A stretch of DNA of 64,000 bases from Halorussus caseinilyticus (lineage in GTDB: Archaea > Halobacteriota > Halobacteria > Halobacteriales > Haladaptataceae), in NCBI RefSeq assembly GCF_029338395.1, contig NZ_CP119809.1:2666001-2730000 (forward strand), written 5' to 3'. Shown here piece by piece: positions 47,834 to 55,923 of the stretch. The notes below the pieces were generated by a model. That model was not told where the DNA came from. It did no database searches and saw only the letters and a list, made by a program, of their open reading frames with translations. How positions within the stretch are numbered: position 1 is the first letter of the stretch; every line of letters begins with the position of its first letter. Made by a program: the position numbers and the translations under genes.

Positions 47834-49861
47834 TCAGGCCGTCTCGTACTCGCGCTCGTAGATTGCGTCGATTTCGTCGGCGAACCGGTCCAAGATGTTC
47901 CGGCGCTTCTTCTTCATCGTCGGGGTCAGCAAGTCGTTGTCCTCGGTGAACTCCTCGCCGACCACGCGGAACTGCTTTATCTGCTCGTGGGACTCGAACT
48001 GCTGGTTGATTCGCTCGACTTCCTCGTCCATCCACTCGCGCACGCGGTCGTGTCGCCGGAGTTCTCGGTCATCGTCGGGAAGGTCGATTCCCTTCCGTTC
48101 GGCCCGGCGGCGGACCTCCTCGAAGTTCGGAACCACGAGCGCCGAGACGAACTTGTGGCCGTCGCCGACCACCATGACCTGTTCTATCACGTCGCTCGCG
48201 GCGAAGGCGTCCTCGATGGGTCCCGGCGCGACGTTCTTGCCGGTCGAGAGGACCAGCAGTTCCTTCGCTCGTTCCTCGAACGCGACGTAGCCGTCGGGCC
48301 GCAACTCCACGATGTCGCCGGTCCGAAACCACCCGTCGTCCGTGAACGCGCGGTCGGTCGCGTCGGGCATCTCCCAGTAGCCGTCGGTCACTTGAGGTCC
48401 CTTCACGAGGAGTTCGCCGACCTCGCCGTCGGCGTCCGCGAAGATGGCCTGAGAGACGGTCGAACCGTCTACCTTCACCTCCGCGTCCACGACCGGGAGT
48501 CCGATGGTGCCGACCTTCGGGTCCTCTGGCGGGTTCACCGAGATGACCGGCGAAGTCTCGGTCAGGCCGTACCCCTCCAGAATCGGCAGTCCCATCCCGT
48601 GGTAGAGCGCACAGAGGTCGGCCGAGAGACTGCCACCGCCGGAGATGAGGAAGTCGATGTTACCCCCGAGTCCGTTCCGGACCTTCCGGAAGACGAGTTT
48701 GTCGGCGACGGCGCGCTTGGCGCGGAGCGCCGGACCGGGGTTCTCCGCCTCGAAGTACTCGCGGCCGACCTCGGTGGCCCACCCGAACAGTCGCTCGGAG
48801 ACCGCCGAGGACTCGGCCTGTTCGCGGATGGCGTCGTACATGCGCTCGTACACCCGCGGGACGCTGGTGCCGGTAGTCGGTTCGACCTGCTGGAAGTCCT
48901 CTTGGAGGGTCTCGGGGTCCTCGGCGTAGGCGACGGTCGCGCCGCTGGCGAACATCAGGAAGTGCCCCGCCAGTCGCTCGAAGACGTGGGCTAGCGGGAG
49001 GAACGAGACCGTCCGGGACTCCTCGCTGATGGTCGGCAGGTCGCCCTTGTCGGGTCGCGGACCGAACCGCTTGTAGCACTGGTTGACGTTCGACCGGAAG
49101 TTCCAGTGGGACAACCTGACACCCTTCGGTTGGCCGGTCGTGCCGGAGGTGTAGATGAGGGTGGCGAGGTCCTCCGGGTCGCGGGCGTCGAGCCACGACT
49201 CGTACTCGTCGAGGTCGAACGCCTCGCTCCCGCGCTCGTAGAGGTCGCCGAGCGTCAGCACGTCGAAGTCGGCGCGGTCGGCGAGCGATTCGCCGTCCGC
49301 GCCGAGTCCGTCTTGCGAGTCGCTTCGCTCCCCGCTCGCGTTCGAGGTCCGGGGAACCTCGCGGTCCATCACGACGGCGAAGTCGAGGTCGAGCGAGTCC
49401 TGTACCGACACCACGCGCTCCAGCAGTTCGGCGTTCTCCACGACCACGCCGTCGGCGTCGGGGTCGCCGAGCAGGTACTCCACTTGGTCGGGCGAGGACC
49501 CGCGGTAGACGGTGGTCACGACCGCGCCCGCCGCGAGCAGACCGAAGTCGGCCTGCGCCCACTCCATCCGGGTGTCGGCGAAGATACCTACCCGGTCGTC
49601 GGCTTCGACGCCGAGGTCCCGGAAGCCCGCCGCGAGCGACCGTACGATGTCGCGCATCTCGGCGTACGAGAGGGGTCGAAACTCCCCGTCGGCCGCCGCG
49701 GGAATCGCGCTCCCCGCGAGCGACCGGTCGTAGATGCCTCCTTTGTACTGCTGTGCCGGACGGTTCTCGTGCCGGGCCGCGCTCTCCTCGAACAACCGGG
49801 ACAGCGTGGACTCCCCGACAACCTCGTCCTCGTAGTCCCGTTCCGCGTCACGCCACTCCAT
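47834..49861 (-). CDS. Long-chain acyl-CoA synthetase (AMP-forming)
   Basis: A 675-residue AMP-binding enzyme with the P-loop LATLIYTSGTTGQPKGVRLSH, the LEGYGLTETSPVISVN motif, the GWFRTGDIVEL segment, and the C-terminal lysine region (LLTPTMKKKRRNI). It activates a fatty acid to acyl-AMP then acyl-CoA, feeding beta-oxidation; a thiolase gene is at 38482. The N-terminus SRLFEESAARHENRPAQQY is normal for FadD-type enzymes. It is a single gene; the halocin-like gene follows 188 bases downstream. Confidence 0.9.
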   Translation of the reverse strand: MEWRDAERDYEDEVVGESTLSRLFEESAARHENRPAQQYKGGIYDRSLAGSAIPAAADGEFRPLSYAEMRDIVRSLAAGFRDLGVEADDRVGIFADTRMEWAQADFGLLAAGAVVTTVYRGSSPDQVEYLLGDPDADGVVVENAELLERVVSVQDSLDLDFAVVMDREVPRTSNASGERSDSQDGLGADGESLADRADFDVLTLGDLYERGSEAFDLDEYESWLDARDPEDLATLIYTSGTTGQPKGVRLSHWNFRSNVNQCYKRFGPRPDKGDLPTISEESRTVSFLPLAHVFERLAGHFLMFASGATVAYAEDPETLQEDFQQVEPTTGTSVPRVYERMYDAIREQAESSAVSERLFGWATEVGREYFEAENPGPALRAKRAVADKLVFRKVRNGLGGNIDFLISGGGSLSADLCALYHGMGLPILEGYGLTETSPVISVNPPEDPKVGTIGLPVVDAEVKVDGSTVSQAIFADADGEVGELLVKGPQVTDGYWEMPDATDRAFTDDGWFRTGDIVELRPDGYVAFEERAKELLVLSTGKNVAPGPIEDAFAASDVIEQVMVVGDGHKFVSALVVPNFEEVRRRAERKGIDLPDDDRELRRHDRVREWMDEEVERINQQFESHEQIKQFRVVGEEFTEDNDLLTPTMKKKRRNILDRFADEIDAIYEREYETA

Positions 49862-49924
49862 ACCATCGTATCAGAACCGCGCGACATTAAGCTACTCCCG
49901 AACTTCCCGGCCGTTCATCCGCGT

Positions 49925-51181
49925 TTACTCGGGAGTGTCGGACCCTCGAGCGGATTCGACGATTTCCTCGCGCGTGACCTCCCGGCCGAGTTCCGCCGAG
50001 CGGTAGATACCGTCTGCGACCACCATCGACTCCAGCGCGAGGTCGGCGGTCGGCGGGGAGTCGGTCGGCAGGGCGTCGTCCTCGCCGAGGAGCGACCCGA
50101 CCCAGTGGTAGAGCGGGTCGGCCCAGAGACCCGACTCGTAGGCGACTCGACCGCGCTCGCCGTCGAGGAACTGCTGGCGGAAGAGATACTCTTCGAGGTC
50201 GGCGCTGGCGCGCATCTCCACGTCGGCGACCGTCGAGAAGTACTCGAAGGGGTCGAGGCGGACGCCGCCCTTCGTGCCGACGACGGCGCTCGACTCGTCG
50301 TCGAGGTAGCGCGACCAACTCGTCCGGACAGAGAGGACCGACCCGTCCTCGAAGGTGACGAACGCGGCACTCACGTCCTCCACGTCGTAGCCGCTCTCCT
50401 CGATGCGTCTGGCGTACTCGCTCGCCTCGCCGTCGTCACCGGTCGCGCCCCCGGCGTCGAATCGCTCGGGGACGGTCCGGAACGTCTCGCCGCGGACTCG
50501 CTCGACCGTGGGCACGTCGGGCGACCCCATCAGGTACAGCAGTTGGCCGACGGTGTAACTCCCCAAGTCGAGGACGACGCCGCCGCCCGCCGACTCTTGG
50601 CGAACGAAGGGCGGAGAGCCGTAGCCGTCCACGTAGGGCGTCCCGCGGCGGCGCGCGCCGAGTCGGGTCGTCTCGGGGTCGCCCTCCCCAGCGAACGAGA
50701 ACCCCGGCGACCGGGCGGCGATGCCGTGGTACACGTCGCCGAGTTCGCCCGCCTCCGCGAGGGCTTTGGCCGCGCGGGTCTCTTTCGTGTAGAGCAGTTG
50801 GTTCTGGACCGCGAGGCGGTTGCCGGTCCGGTCGGCGGCGTCGGCCATCCGGCGCGCGTCGGCGTAATCGCCCGCCATCGGCTTCTCGCAGAAGACGTGC
50901 GTCCCGCCTTCGAGGGCGTCCACCGCGATGTCGGCGTGGAGGGTGGCGTGGACGCAGACGTTCGCGGCGTCGAGGTCCGCCCCGTCGAGCATCTCGCGGT
51001 GACTGGCGTAACTCTCGGCACCGCACTCGTCGGCGAGCGCGCGGGCCTTCGCCTCGTCTACGTCGGCGACGGCGACGATTTCCGCGCCGGGAATCAGGTC
51101 GTAGCGCGCCGCGTGGTTCCGGCCGCGGTTGCCCGCGCCGACGATACCGATTCTGACCGGTTCGGTGAGTTGCGCTCCCAT
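49925..51181 (-). CDS. Gfo/Idh/MocA-family oxidoreductase
   Basis: A 418-residue NAD(P)-dependent dehydrogenase. The Rossmann motif is VRIGIVGAGNRGRNHAARY near the N-terminus; EIVAVADVDEAKA is the acidic end of strand 2. The conserved HVFCEKPMAGDYADA has the E-K-P motif with catalytic lysine. A C-terminal alpha/beta domain follows. It oxidises a sugar, sugar-alcohol or sugar-nucleotide; the substrate is unknown. ATG 51181 begins MGAQLTEPVR. Confidence 0.88.
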   Translation of the reverse strand: MGAQLTEPVRIGIVGAGNRGRNHAARYDLIPGAEIVAVADVDEAKARALADECGAESYASHREMLDGADLDAANVCVHATLHADIAVDALEGGTHVFCEKPMAGDYADARRMADAADRTGNRLAVQNQLLYTKETRAAKALAEAGELGDVYHGIAARSPGFSFAGEGDPETTRLGARRRGTPYVDGYGSPPFVRQESAGGGVVLDLGSYTVGQLLYLMGSPDVPTVERVRGETFRTVPERFDAGGATGDDGEASEYARRIEESGYDVEDVSAAFVTFEDGSVLSVRTSWSRYLDDESSAVVGTKGGVRLDPFEYFSTVADVEMRASADLEEYLFRQQFLDGERGRVAYESGLWADPLYHWVGSLLGEDDALPTDSPPTADLALESMVVADGIYRSAELGREVTREEIVESARGSDTPE

Positions 51182-51343
51182 CGAAGAATCAGCAAGTGCG
51201 ACGGTAGCCCGCGGTAAACCGCTGGTGGTACCGGAAACGAAAGTGGTTGTGGGGGACGTGCTGGCCGGGAACTTCTCGAACGACCTGCCCGCTCGCTACG
51301 TGTCAGCACCGCAACCACTGGAACTGCGACGAAGAAGTCCTCG

Positions 51344-51458
51344 AAAGCCCCCGCCCGCTCGCGGTCGCTCTGCGGGATATTCTCGCTCGCTTTGCTCGCT
51401 CGAATAGTGCCCGCAGAGCCGACCACGGGCCTGCGGCCCGCGAGCGGGCGGCCCCTTT
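51344..51458. repeat. Dispersed structured element A, copy 4
   Basis: This 115-base copy pairs CTCTGCGGG with CCCGCAGAG and TATTC with GAATA. It has the 3' side hairpin GGGCC-TGC-GGCCC, whose loop differs from copy 1 (TTC). The tip holds TCGCTCGCTTTGCTCGCTC. The tail has one unit GGTTGGTCGGCCGAGCGTCT. Confidence 0.8.
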
Positions 51459-51591
51459 ACCTCACCCACGGCGGTTGGTCGGCCGAGCGTCTGCGATGGT
51501 GGAACGGTCAACCGGTCGTCGCTCGGTAGAACCCTCGACCCGGTGCGTGCGGGCGCGACCCGCGGATGGCCGCGCCCAACCGCGCGAGGTC

Positions 51592-51735
51592 GTCGGCGCT
51601 GTGCGCCGACTGCTCGGCAGACCGGATTGTCTGCCGGTGGACGAGCGAACGCAGTGAGCGAGTCGGTTGGGGAGGGTGTGGCCCGCGGTGGCGGTGCGGT
51701 GCTGTGCGGTCTGATTGGCTCAAGCCTGTTAGCTT
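51592..51735 (+). repeat. Dispersed structured element B, copy 4
   Basis: Read forward it starts with hairpin GTCGGCGC-TGT-GCGCCGAC and GGCAGAC-CGGATT-GTCTGCC, then the core GTTGGGGAGGGTGTGGCCCG and GGTGCTGTGCGGTCTGATTG with the end GCTCAAGCCTGTTAGCTTC. The stems differ wholly in sequence from copies 2, 3 and 5, but pairing is retained. Confidence 0.7.
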
Positions 51736-51861
51736 CGCTCTGTCCACCGATGCAACTCAAGTCTGTAGCCAGAGATACCCGGAAAACCCCGACACCACAA
51801 GACAAATCTATTTGTTCCTTTGAAAAATAAAAACAATTCTCAAGAAATCAGATACCTATTC

Positions 51862-52770
51862 CTAACGTTCGTCTAGATAGGTTACGACGCCGCGGACGTT
51901 CAGGCGCGCTTCCTCGCTGGCCTTCCGTTCTCCCCACACGTCGGCCATGTCGGTCTGTTCGGCAAAGTAGTCCTCGACGGCCTCCGGGTCGCCCAACTCG
52001 TCGTACTTCGCTTCGACTTCGGCGACCCACTCGCGCAGGACCTCGGCGTACTCGTCCATCGCGCCCTGCTCGTACTCGCGCGGGCCGAAGTGGGGGTAGA
52101 GCAGTACCTCGGGGTTCAGGTCGCGGATGGTTTCGAGGTCCGCGAGACACTGTTCGAGGTCGAAGTTCGACGGGGGGGAAGTCTCGTGGATGATGCCCTT
52201 CGAGGGGACCCACAGGCCCGCGGCGTCGGCGGTGAACACCGCGTCGTCGTCCCGGTCGTGGAAGATGCACTGGTGGGGCGCGTGGCCCGGCGCGTGGTAC
52301 ACGTCGAGTCGGTGGTCGCCGAGTTCGATGGTGTCTCCGGCGTTGAGTTCGACCACGCGCTCCTCGGGGACGGGTTTCGGTTCGACGTAGAACTCCCACT
52401 GGTCGCCGACGGCGGCCTTCGTCCCGGCGACGAGTCGGGAGGGGTCCACGAGGTGGCGCGCGCCGATTTCGTGAATCATCACCTCGGCGTTGGGACACGC
52501 CTCGGCAAGGTAGCCAGCGCCGCCCGCGTGGTCGAGGTGGACGTGCGTCGGCGCGATGACCGCCACGTCCTCGCGGGCGATGTCCAACTCGTCCAGCGCG
52601 TCCAAGACGAGTTCGTGGTGGGTGCCGATGCCCGTGTCCACGATTGCGGGCCGCGCAGAGTCGTAGATGTATACCGCGCCGTACTCGTCGGTGTCGTACA
52701 TCCCGGTGTCGAGGTAGTAGAGGTCCGAGCAGTCGCCTACCGTGACCTCCCGGAGGTCGCCTCTCGTCAT
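51862..52770 (-). CDS. MBL-fold metallo-hydrolase
   Basis: A 302-residue metallo-beta-lactamase fold with the metal motif IAPTHVHLDHAGGAGYLAE (HxHxDH), the later HAPGHAPHQCIF histidine, the metal aspartate in VFTADAAG, and the final histidine YPHFGPREY. It resembles glyoxalase II-like hydrolases. The substrate is unknown. A 115-base piece covering its first about 20 codons and its upstream region is duplicated at 53733-53846, on the far side of the toxin-antitoxin pair. ATG 52770 is MTRGDLREVTV. Confidence 0.88.
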   Translation of the reverse strand: MTRGDLREVTVGDCSDLYYLDTGMYDTDEYGAVYIYDSARPAIVDTGIGTHHELVLDALDELDIAREDVAVIAPTHVHLDHAGGAGYLAEACPNAEVMIHEIGARHLVDPSRLVAGTKAAVGDQWEFYVEPKPVPEERVVELNAGDTIELGDHRLDVYHAPGHAPHQCIFHDRDDDAVFTADAAGLWVPSKGIIHETSPPSNFDLEQCLADLETIRDLNPEVLLYPHFGPREYEQGAMDEYAEVLREWVAEVEAKYDELGDPEAVEDYFAEQTDMADVWGERKASEEARLNVRGVVTYLDER

Positions 52771-52828
52771 GGTCGTTGATGGGTCACGCCGGGGTAAAAG
52801 CGGTTCGTCCGCGGAAAATTAGGGGGTG
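52714..52828. repeat. Direct repeat flanking a toxin-antitoxin module, left copy
   Basis: This 115-base segment covers the start of the MBL gene and its upstream DNA. It is repeated, with about 15 differences, at 53733-53846 in the same orientation. The two copies bracket the PIN/UPF0175 pair. The stop codon and last residues of the toxin lie inside this copy. Confidence 0.85.
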
Positions 52829-53343
52829 AGGTCTTCACCTGCATCGACTGCTTTTCGATACAGGCTCGCACTCATCCGGAATCCGTTGTCCGTGAGGTCG
52901 TCTAACTTCTCAACGTACCCCTCGAAAGAGAGTTGCCCCCGGTCAAGTGCTTCGAGTAACACGTAAATCGTTCCACCTACATCGACATTCAGCGACTCCG
53001 CGGTCTTTCGTGCGGCATGGTCGTCGGTGAGACAACGTGCTCTCTCGTCTTCAGCCAGTGCAATTGCGGTACACTCACCGCGTTCAAGCCCGGAAGACTC
53101 CTGAATCTCGTCGGCCCGGCCCTCCGTCTCGTCGGTGAGCTTCCGAACGTCGATAAAACTTTCAGTGGCTTCTTCGACCGACAGTGCGTCGGCGTACTGC
53201 TCTTCAAGTCCGTGCGTAACGACTTCTTCGTAGACCGTTTCGGGAACATACACTTCTTCGAACAATCTATTTAAATAGTCGATGTCGTCTAGTTTGGCGA
53301 GGTAGATTAGTACCGTCGCGTCAGTGATAACGACCTCACTCAT
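52819..53343 (-). CDS. PIN-domain (DUF3368-like) toxin
   Basis: A 174-residue PIN-domain protein: VVITDATVLIYLAKLDDIDYLN holds the first aspartate, VPETVYEEVVTHG the acidic helix, LERGECTAIALAED the E-x-E/D region, and RCLTDDHAARK the last acidic site. A C-terminal DUF3368-like helical part (LEALDRGQLSFEGYVEKLDDL) follows. It probably cleaves RNA. The start ATG at 53343 is 8 bases inside the antitoxin gene, giving coupling. Its last codons derive from the duplicated segment, so the C-terminus may have been made by the insertion. Confidence 0.85.
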   Translation of the reverse strand: MSEVVITDATVLIYLAKLDDIDYLNRLFEEVYVPETVYEEVVTHGLEEQYADALSVEEATESFIDVRKLTDETEGRADEIQESSGLERGECTAIALAEDERARCLTDDHAARKTAESLNVDVGGTIYVLLEALDRGQLSFEGYVEKLDDLTDNGFRMSASLYRKAVDAGEDLTP

Positions 53344-53647
53344 TTTCGCGCACTGCCGCAATATCGGCTTCGAGGTCGCTTTCGTCGTAGTTCATTTCGA
53401 CGCCACGCTCGTCAAGAGTGTCGAGGAAGCGCCAAACGGAAACATCTGCGAGTTCTGCCGCACGACCTAGCGAGATGGTACCTTCGCGGTAACGTCTAAC
53501 TGCGGTTTCGATTTGCCAATCGCCAACACCGCGTTCAAGTAGGCGCTTGACGGCAGTCGAACGGTCCGTCTGCTCTTCCTGTTGGATTCGCTCTATTTTC
53601 TCGTAGAGGTCTTCGGAGACGCGAGTGGTAACGTGCTTCTGACTCAT
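53336..53647 (-). CDS. UPF0175-family antitoxin
   Basis: A 103-residue protein. The N-terminus KHVTTRVSEDLYEKIERIQ is a ribbon-helix-helix-like DNA-binding part. The middle TAVKRLLERGVGDWQIETAVRRYREGTISLGRAAELADVSVWRFLD is UPF0175, typical of antitoxins next to PIN/DUF3368 toxins. It would bind the toxin and repress the operon. ATG 53647 follows an AT-rich region (53648-53690). It overlaps the toxin start by 8 bases. Confidence 0.85.
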   Translation of the reverse strand: MSQKHVTTRVSEDLYEKIERIQQEEQTDRSTAVKRLLERGVGDWQIETAVRRYREGTISLGRAAELADVSVWRFLDTLDERGVEMNYDESDLEADIAAVRENE

Positions 53648-53732
53648 GTGTACACGTTTGGTTCTAATGTGTATCAATGTTTGCGTGAGTAACCGCGAAG
53701 TTACTATCGTGACTCTGCGCTGGAGATTCAAC

Positions 53733-53789
53733 GTAGTAGAGGCCCGAACAGTCGTCGGTCGTAGTCTCCCGGAGGTCACCTCTGGCCAT
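53733..53789 (-). pseudogene. Fragment of an MBL-hydrolase 5' end
   Basis: From an ATG at 53789 the reverse strand reads MARGDLRETTTDDCSGLYYV, matching MTRGDLREVTVGDCSDLYYL of the MBL gene at 52770, then loses similarity. This is a truncated duplicate, made when the direct repeat formed or left by a rearranged ancestral copy. Confidence 0.8.
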
Positions 53790-53846
53790 GGTCGTCGATG
53801 GTCACGCCGGGGTAAAATCGGTTCGTCCGCGGAAAATTAGGGGGTG
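53733..53846. repeat. Direct repeat flanking a toxin-antitoxin module, right copy
   Basis: A 114-base near copy of 52714-52828, with one base less. It ends AAAATTAGGGGGTG, exactly as the left copy does; after this the two diverge. Same orientation. Confidence 0.85.
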
Positions 53847-53937
53847 GACGAAGAGACGGCAAAGGGATTCTCGACGGGGAGACAGGAAGGCGAGTGGCCG
53901 GGTGAGTCGGCGGTCGGAACCGCAGGTCGAGAGAACG

Positions 53938-54091
53938 CTCGCTTCAGGCGTGAACCAGTGAAGACCGCACCGCACAGCACCGCGACTACACCGCGACGGC
54001 CTCACGCCTCCCCAACCTCGGCGGCCGCATCCGCGGCCGCCGTCCCTCGCGCGGGTTGGCGCGGCGCACGAGCGCCGCGCCAGCGCGCGCC
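53938..54091 (-). repeat. Dispersed structured element B, copy 3
   Basis: The copy shows AAGACCGCACCGCACAGCAC and CTCCCCAACC. It then has hairpin CGGCGGCCGC-ATCC-GCGGCCGCCG, CGTCCCTCGCGCG, and the last hairpin GGCGCGGCG-CACGAG-CGCCGCGCC, as in copy 2. Confidence 0.75.
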
Positions 54092-54104
54092 GGAGAAATC
54101 CAAA

Positions 54105-54176
54105 CTAAAACGCCGAATCCCGACTGCCCTAAAACGCCGAATCCCGACTGCCCTAAAACGCCGAATCCCGACTGCC
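54105..54176. repeat. 24-base tandem repeat, three copies
   Basis: Three perfect units of CTAAAACGCCGAATCCCGAC plus TGCC lie head to tail, 69 bases before the serS start. There are no spacers, so it is not a CRISPR. It could act in the serS promoter or leader, or be a simple slippage product. Confidence 0.85.
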
Positions 54177-54244
54177 ACCCCCTGCCAACCCTTGCCCCAC
54201 GAACGATACGGTTTTTTGCCGGGAGCAAAATTGAGAGAGTAGGA

Positions 54245-55600
54245 ATGCTAGACCGGAACTACATCCGCGACAATCCGGAGGCGGTCCGCGAGGGACTCCG
54301 CAAGCGCGGGGCCGACGTGGACCTCGACGCGGTACTGGAGAAAGACGAGGAGTGGCGCGACCTGAAGGCGCGCGGCGACGACCTGCGCCACGAGCGCAAC
54401 CAAGTCAGCGACGAAATCGGCGAGTTGAAGCAGGCCGGAAAGCACGACGAGGCCGACGAGGCCATCGAGCGCTCGCAGGAACTCAAGGCCGAAATCGAGG
54501 AAGTCGAGGAGCGCGCCGACGAGTTGGAGGACGAACTCGAAGACGCCCTCCTGCGCGTCCCGCAAGTCCCCCACGAGAGCGTCCCCGAGGGCGACGACGA
54601 GGACGAGAACGTCGAGACCCGCCGGGAAGGGTTCGAGGACCTGCGCGAGTTGCCCGACGAGGTGACGCCCCACTACGAACTCGGCGAGGAGTTGGACATC
54701 ATCGACGAGGCCCGCGCGGCCAAGACCACCGGAAGCGGCTACTACTTCCTGAAAGGCGAGGGCTGTCAACTCGAACACGCCCTGATGCAGTTCATGATGG
54801 ACGTACACCGCGAGCAGGGGTATCAGGACGTGTTCCCGCCAATCCCCATCGACAGCGAGTCGATGACCGGGACGGGCCAGTTGCCGAAGTTCGCGGACGA
54901 CGCCTACAAACTCGAAGACGAGGACCTCTGGCTCTGTCCCACCGCGGAGGTGCCGGTCACGAACATGTACCGCGACGACATCCTGTTGAAAGACGACCTG
55001 CCGCTGAAACATCAGGCCTACACGCCGAACTTCCGGCGCGAGGCGGGCGAACACGGCACCGAGACCCGCGGCATTGTCCGGGTCCACCAGTTCAACAAGG
55101 TCGAGATGGTCAACTTCGTGGAACCGGAGGGTAGCTACGACCGACTCCACGAACTGCTCGACGAGGCCGAGGAAGTCCTCCGACGCCTCGACCTGCCCTA
55201 CCGCGTCCTCGAACTCTGCACCGGGGACCTCGGCTTCAAGGCCGCAAAGCAAATCGACCTCGAAGTCTGGGCACCCGGCGACGACATGGACGACGGTCCC
55301 GAAGAGGGCGGCCGATGGCTGGAAGTCTCGACGGCATCGAACTTCGAGGACTTTCAGGCACGGCGCGCAGGTCTGCGCTATCGGCCCGAGCGCCACGAAT
55401 CGACCGAGTACCTCCACACGCTCAACGCCTCGGGACTGGCCCTGCCGCGCGTGATGGTCGCCGTCCTCGAGTACTACCAGAACGACGACGGCACCGTGAC
55501 GGTTCCCGAAGCCCTCCGGCCCTACATGGGCGGCAAGGAGGTCATCGAAGGTCACGAACCAGTCGGCGAGAGCGCCCTCGGCGCGGGCGAGAAGGAATAA
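54245..55600 (+). CDS. serS: Seryl-tRNA synthetase
   Basis: A 451-residue class II synthetase of the common (bacterial-like) type. The N-terminal coiled-coil arm is seen in about residues 25-105 (LKARGDDLRHERNQVSDEI... EELKAEIEEVEERADELEDEL). The catalytic core carries MTGTGQLPKF, CPTAEVPVTN (motif 2 entry), NFRREAG, and motif 3 at NASGLALPRVMVAVLEYYQ. It charges tRNA-Ser with serine. The ATG at 54245 begins MLDRNYIRDNPEAV, the normal N-terminus. It is single and convergent with a zinc ribbon gene. Confidence 0.95.
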   Translation: MLDRNYIRDNPEAVREGLRKRGADVDLDAVLEKDEEWRDLKARGDDLRHERNQVSDEIGELKQAGKHDEADEAIERSQELKAEIEEVEERADELEDELEDALLRVPQVPHESVPEGDDEDENVETRREGFEDLRELPDEVTPHYELGEELDIIDEARAAKTTGSGYYFLKGEGCQLEHALMQFMMDVHREQGYQDVFPPIPIDSESMTGTGQLPKFADDAYKLEDEDLWLCPTAEVPVTNMYRDDILLKDDLPLKHQAYTPNFRREAGEHGTETRGIVRVHQFNKVEMVNFVEPEGSYDRLHELLDEAEEVLRRLDLPYRVLELCTGDLGFKAAKQIDLEVWAPGDDMDDGPEEGGRWLEVSTASNFEDFQARRAGLRYRPERHESTEYLHTLNASGLALPRVMVAVLEYYQNDDGTVTVPEALRPYMGGKEVIEGHEPVGESALGAGEKE

Positions 55601-55630
55601 TCCGCGTCACTGTCGGCGGGGCGGATTCGC

Positions 55631-55804
55631 TCACCCTTCCAGCGAAGTCACGTCGGAGCCGCCGCACTCCGAACACGTCTCGCGGTCGGCGAAGAATCGC
55701 TCGCCGCAGTCCCGGCACTCGTGGGTCGCTTCCTCGTCGGCCACGGTCTGGGAGGCTTGCTTGAACTCCTCGACTTTCTGCCCGAGGTCTCTGAAGAGGC
55801 CCAT
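55631..55804 (-). CDS. Small zinc-ribbon protein
   Basis: A 57-residue protein. An N-terminal helix GLFRDLGQKVEEFKQASQTV precedes a zinc ribbon with C30-x2-C33 and C44-x2-C47 (HECRDCGERFFADRETCSECG). Such haloarchaeal small zinc proteins are numerous and largely uncharacterised, and may bind RNA, DNA or proteins. The ATG at 55804 starts MGLFRD; an earlier in-frame start would add nine residues. Confidence 0.8.
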   Translation of the reverse strand: MGLFRDLGQKVEEFKQASQTVADEEATHECRDCGERFFADRETCSECGGSDVTSLEG

Positions 55805-55923
55805 CGTCCTAGAGAGGCGAAATGGAGGCATAAGTCTTGATGGCCGAGTGGGGCCGATTGCCGGAACCCATCTTGCGAGAATCGCACAATTCTATTTTAA
55901 GTATCGAGCGCGTACACCCTTCC

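Larger units (their letters stand above)
51182..51861. other. Gene-free region with element A copy 4 and element B copy 4
   Basis: This 680-base stretch holds both repeat families. Element A copy 4 is at 51344-51458, with a tail to about 51510, and element B copy 4 at 51592-51735. The stretch after it is AT-rich near 51800-51860, next to the MBL hydrolase stop. No gene is seen. Confidence 0.6.
53648..54244. other. Gene-free region with MBL fragment, element B copy 3, and a 24-base tandem array
   Basis: After the antitoxin start this stretch contains, in order, the right direct repeat (53733-53846), element B copy 3 (53938-54091), and a triple 24-base array (54105-54176) before serS. No complete gene is visible. 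Confidence 0.7.

Noticed and set aside
54105-54176. Possible CRISPR array from regular repeats
   Set aside because: The three 24-base units are directly adjacent with no spacers, and no cas gene is present.
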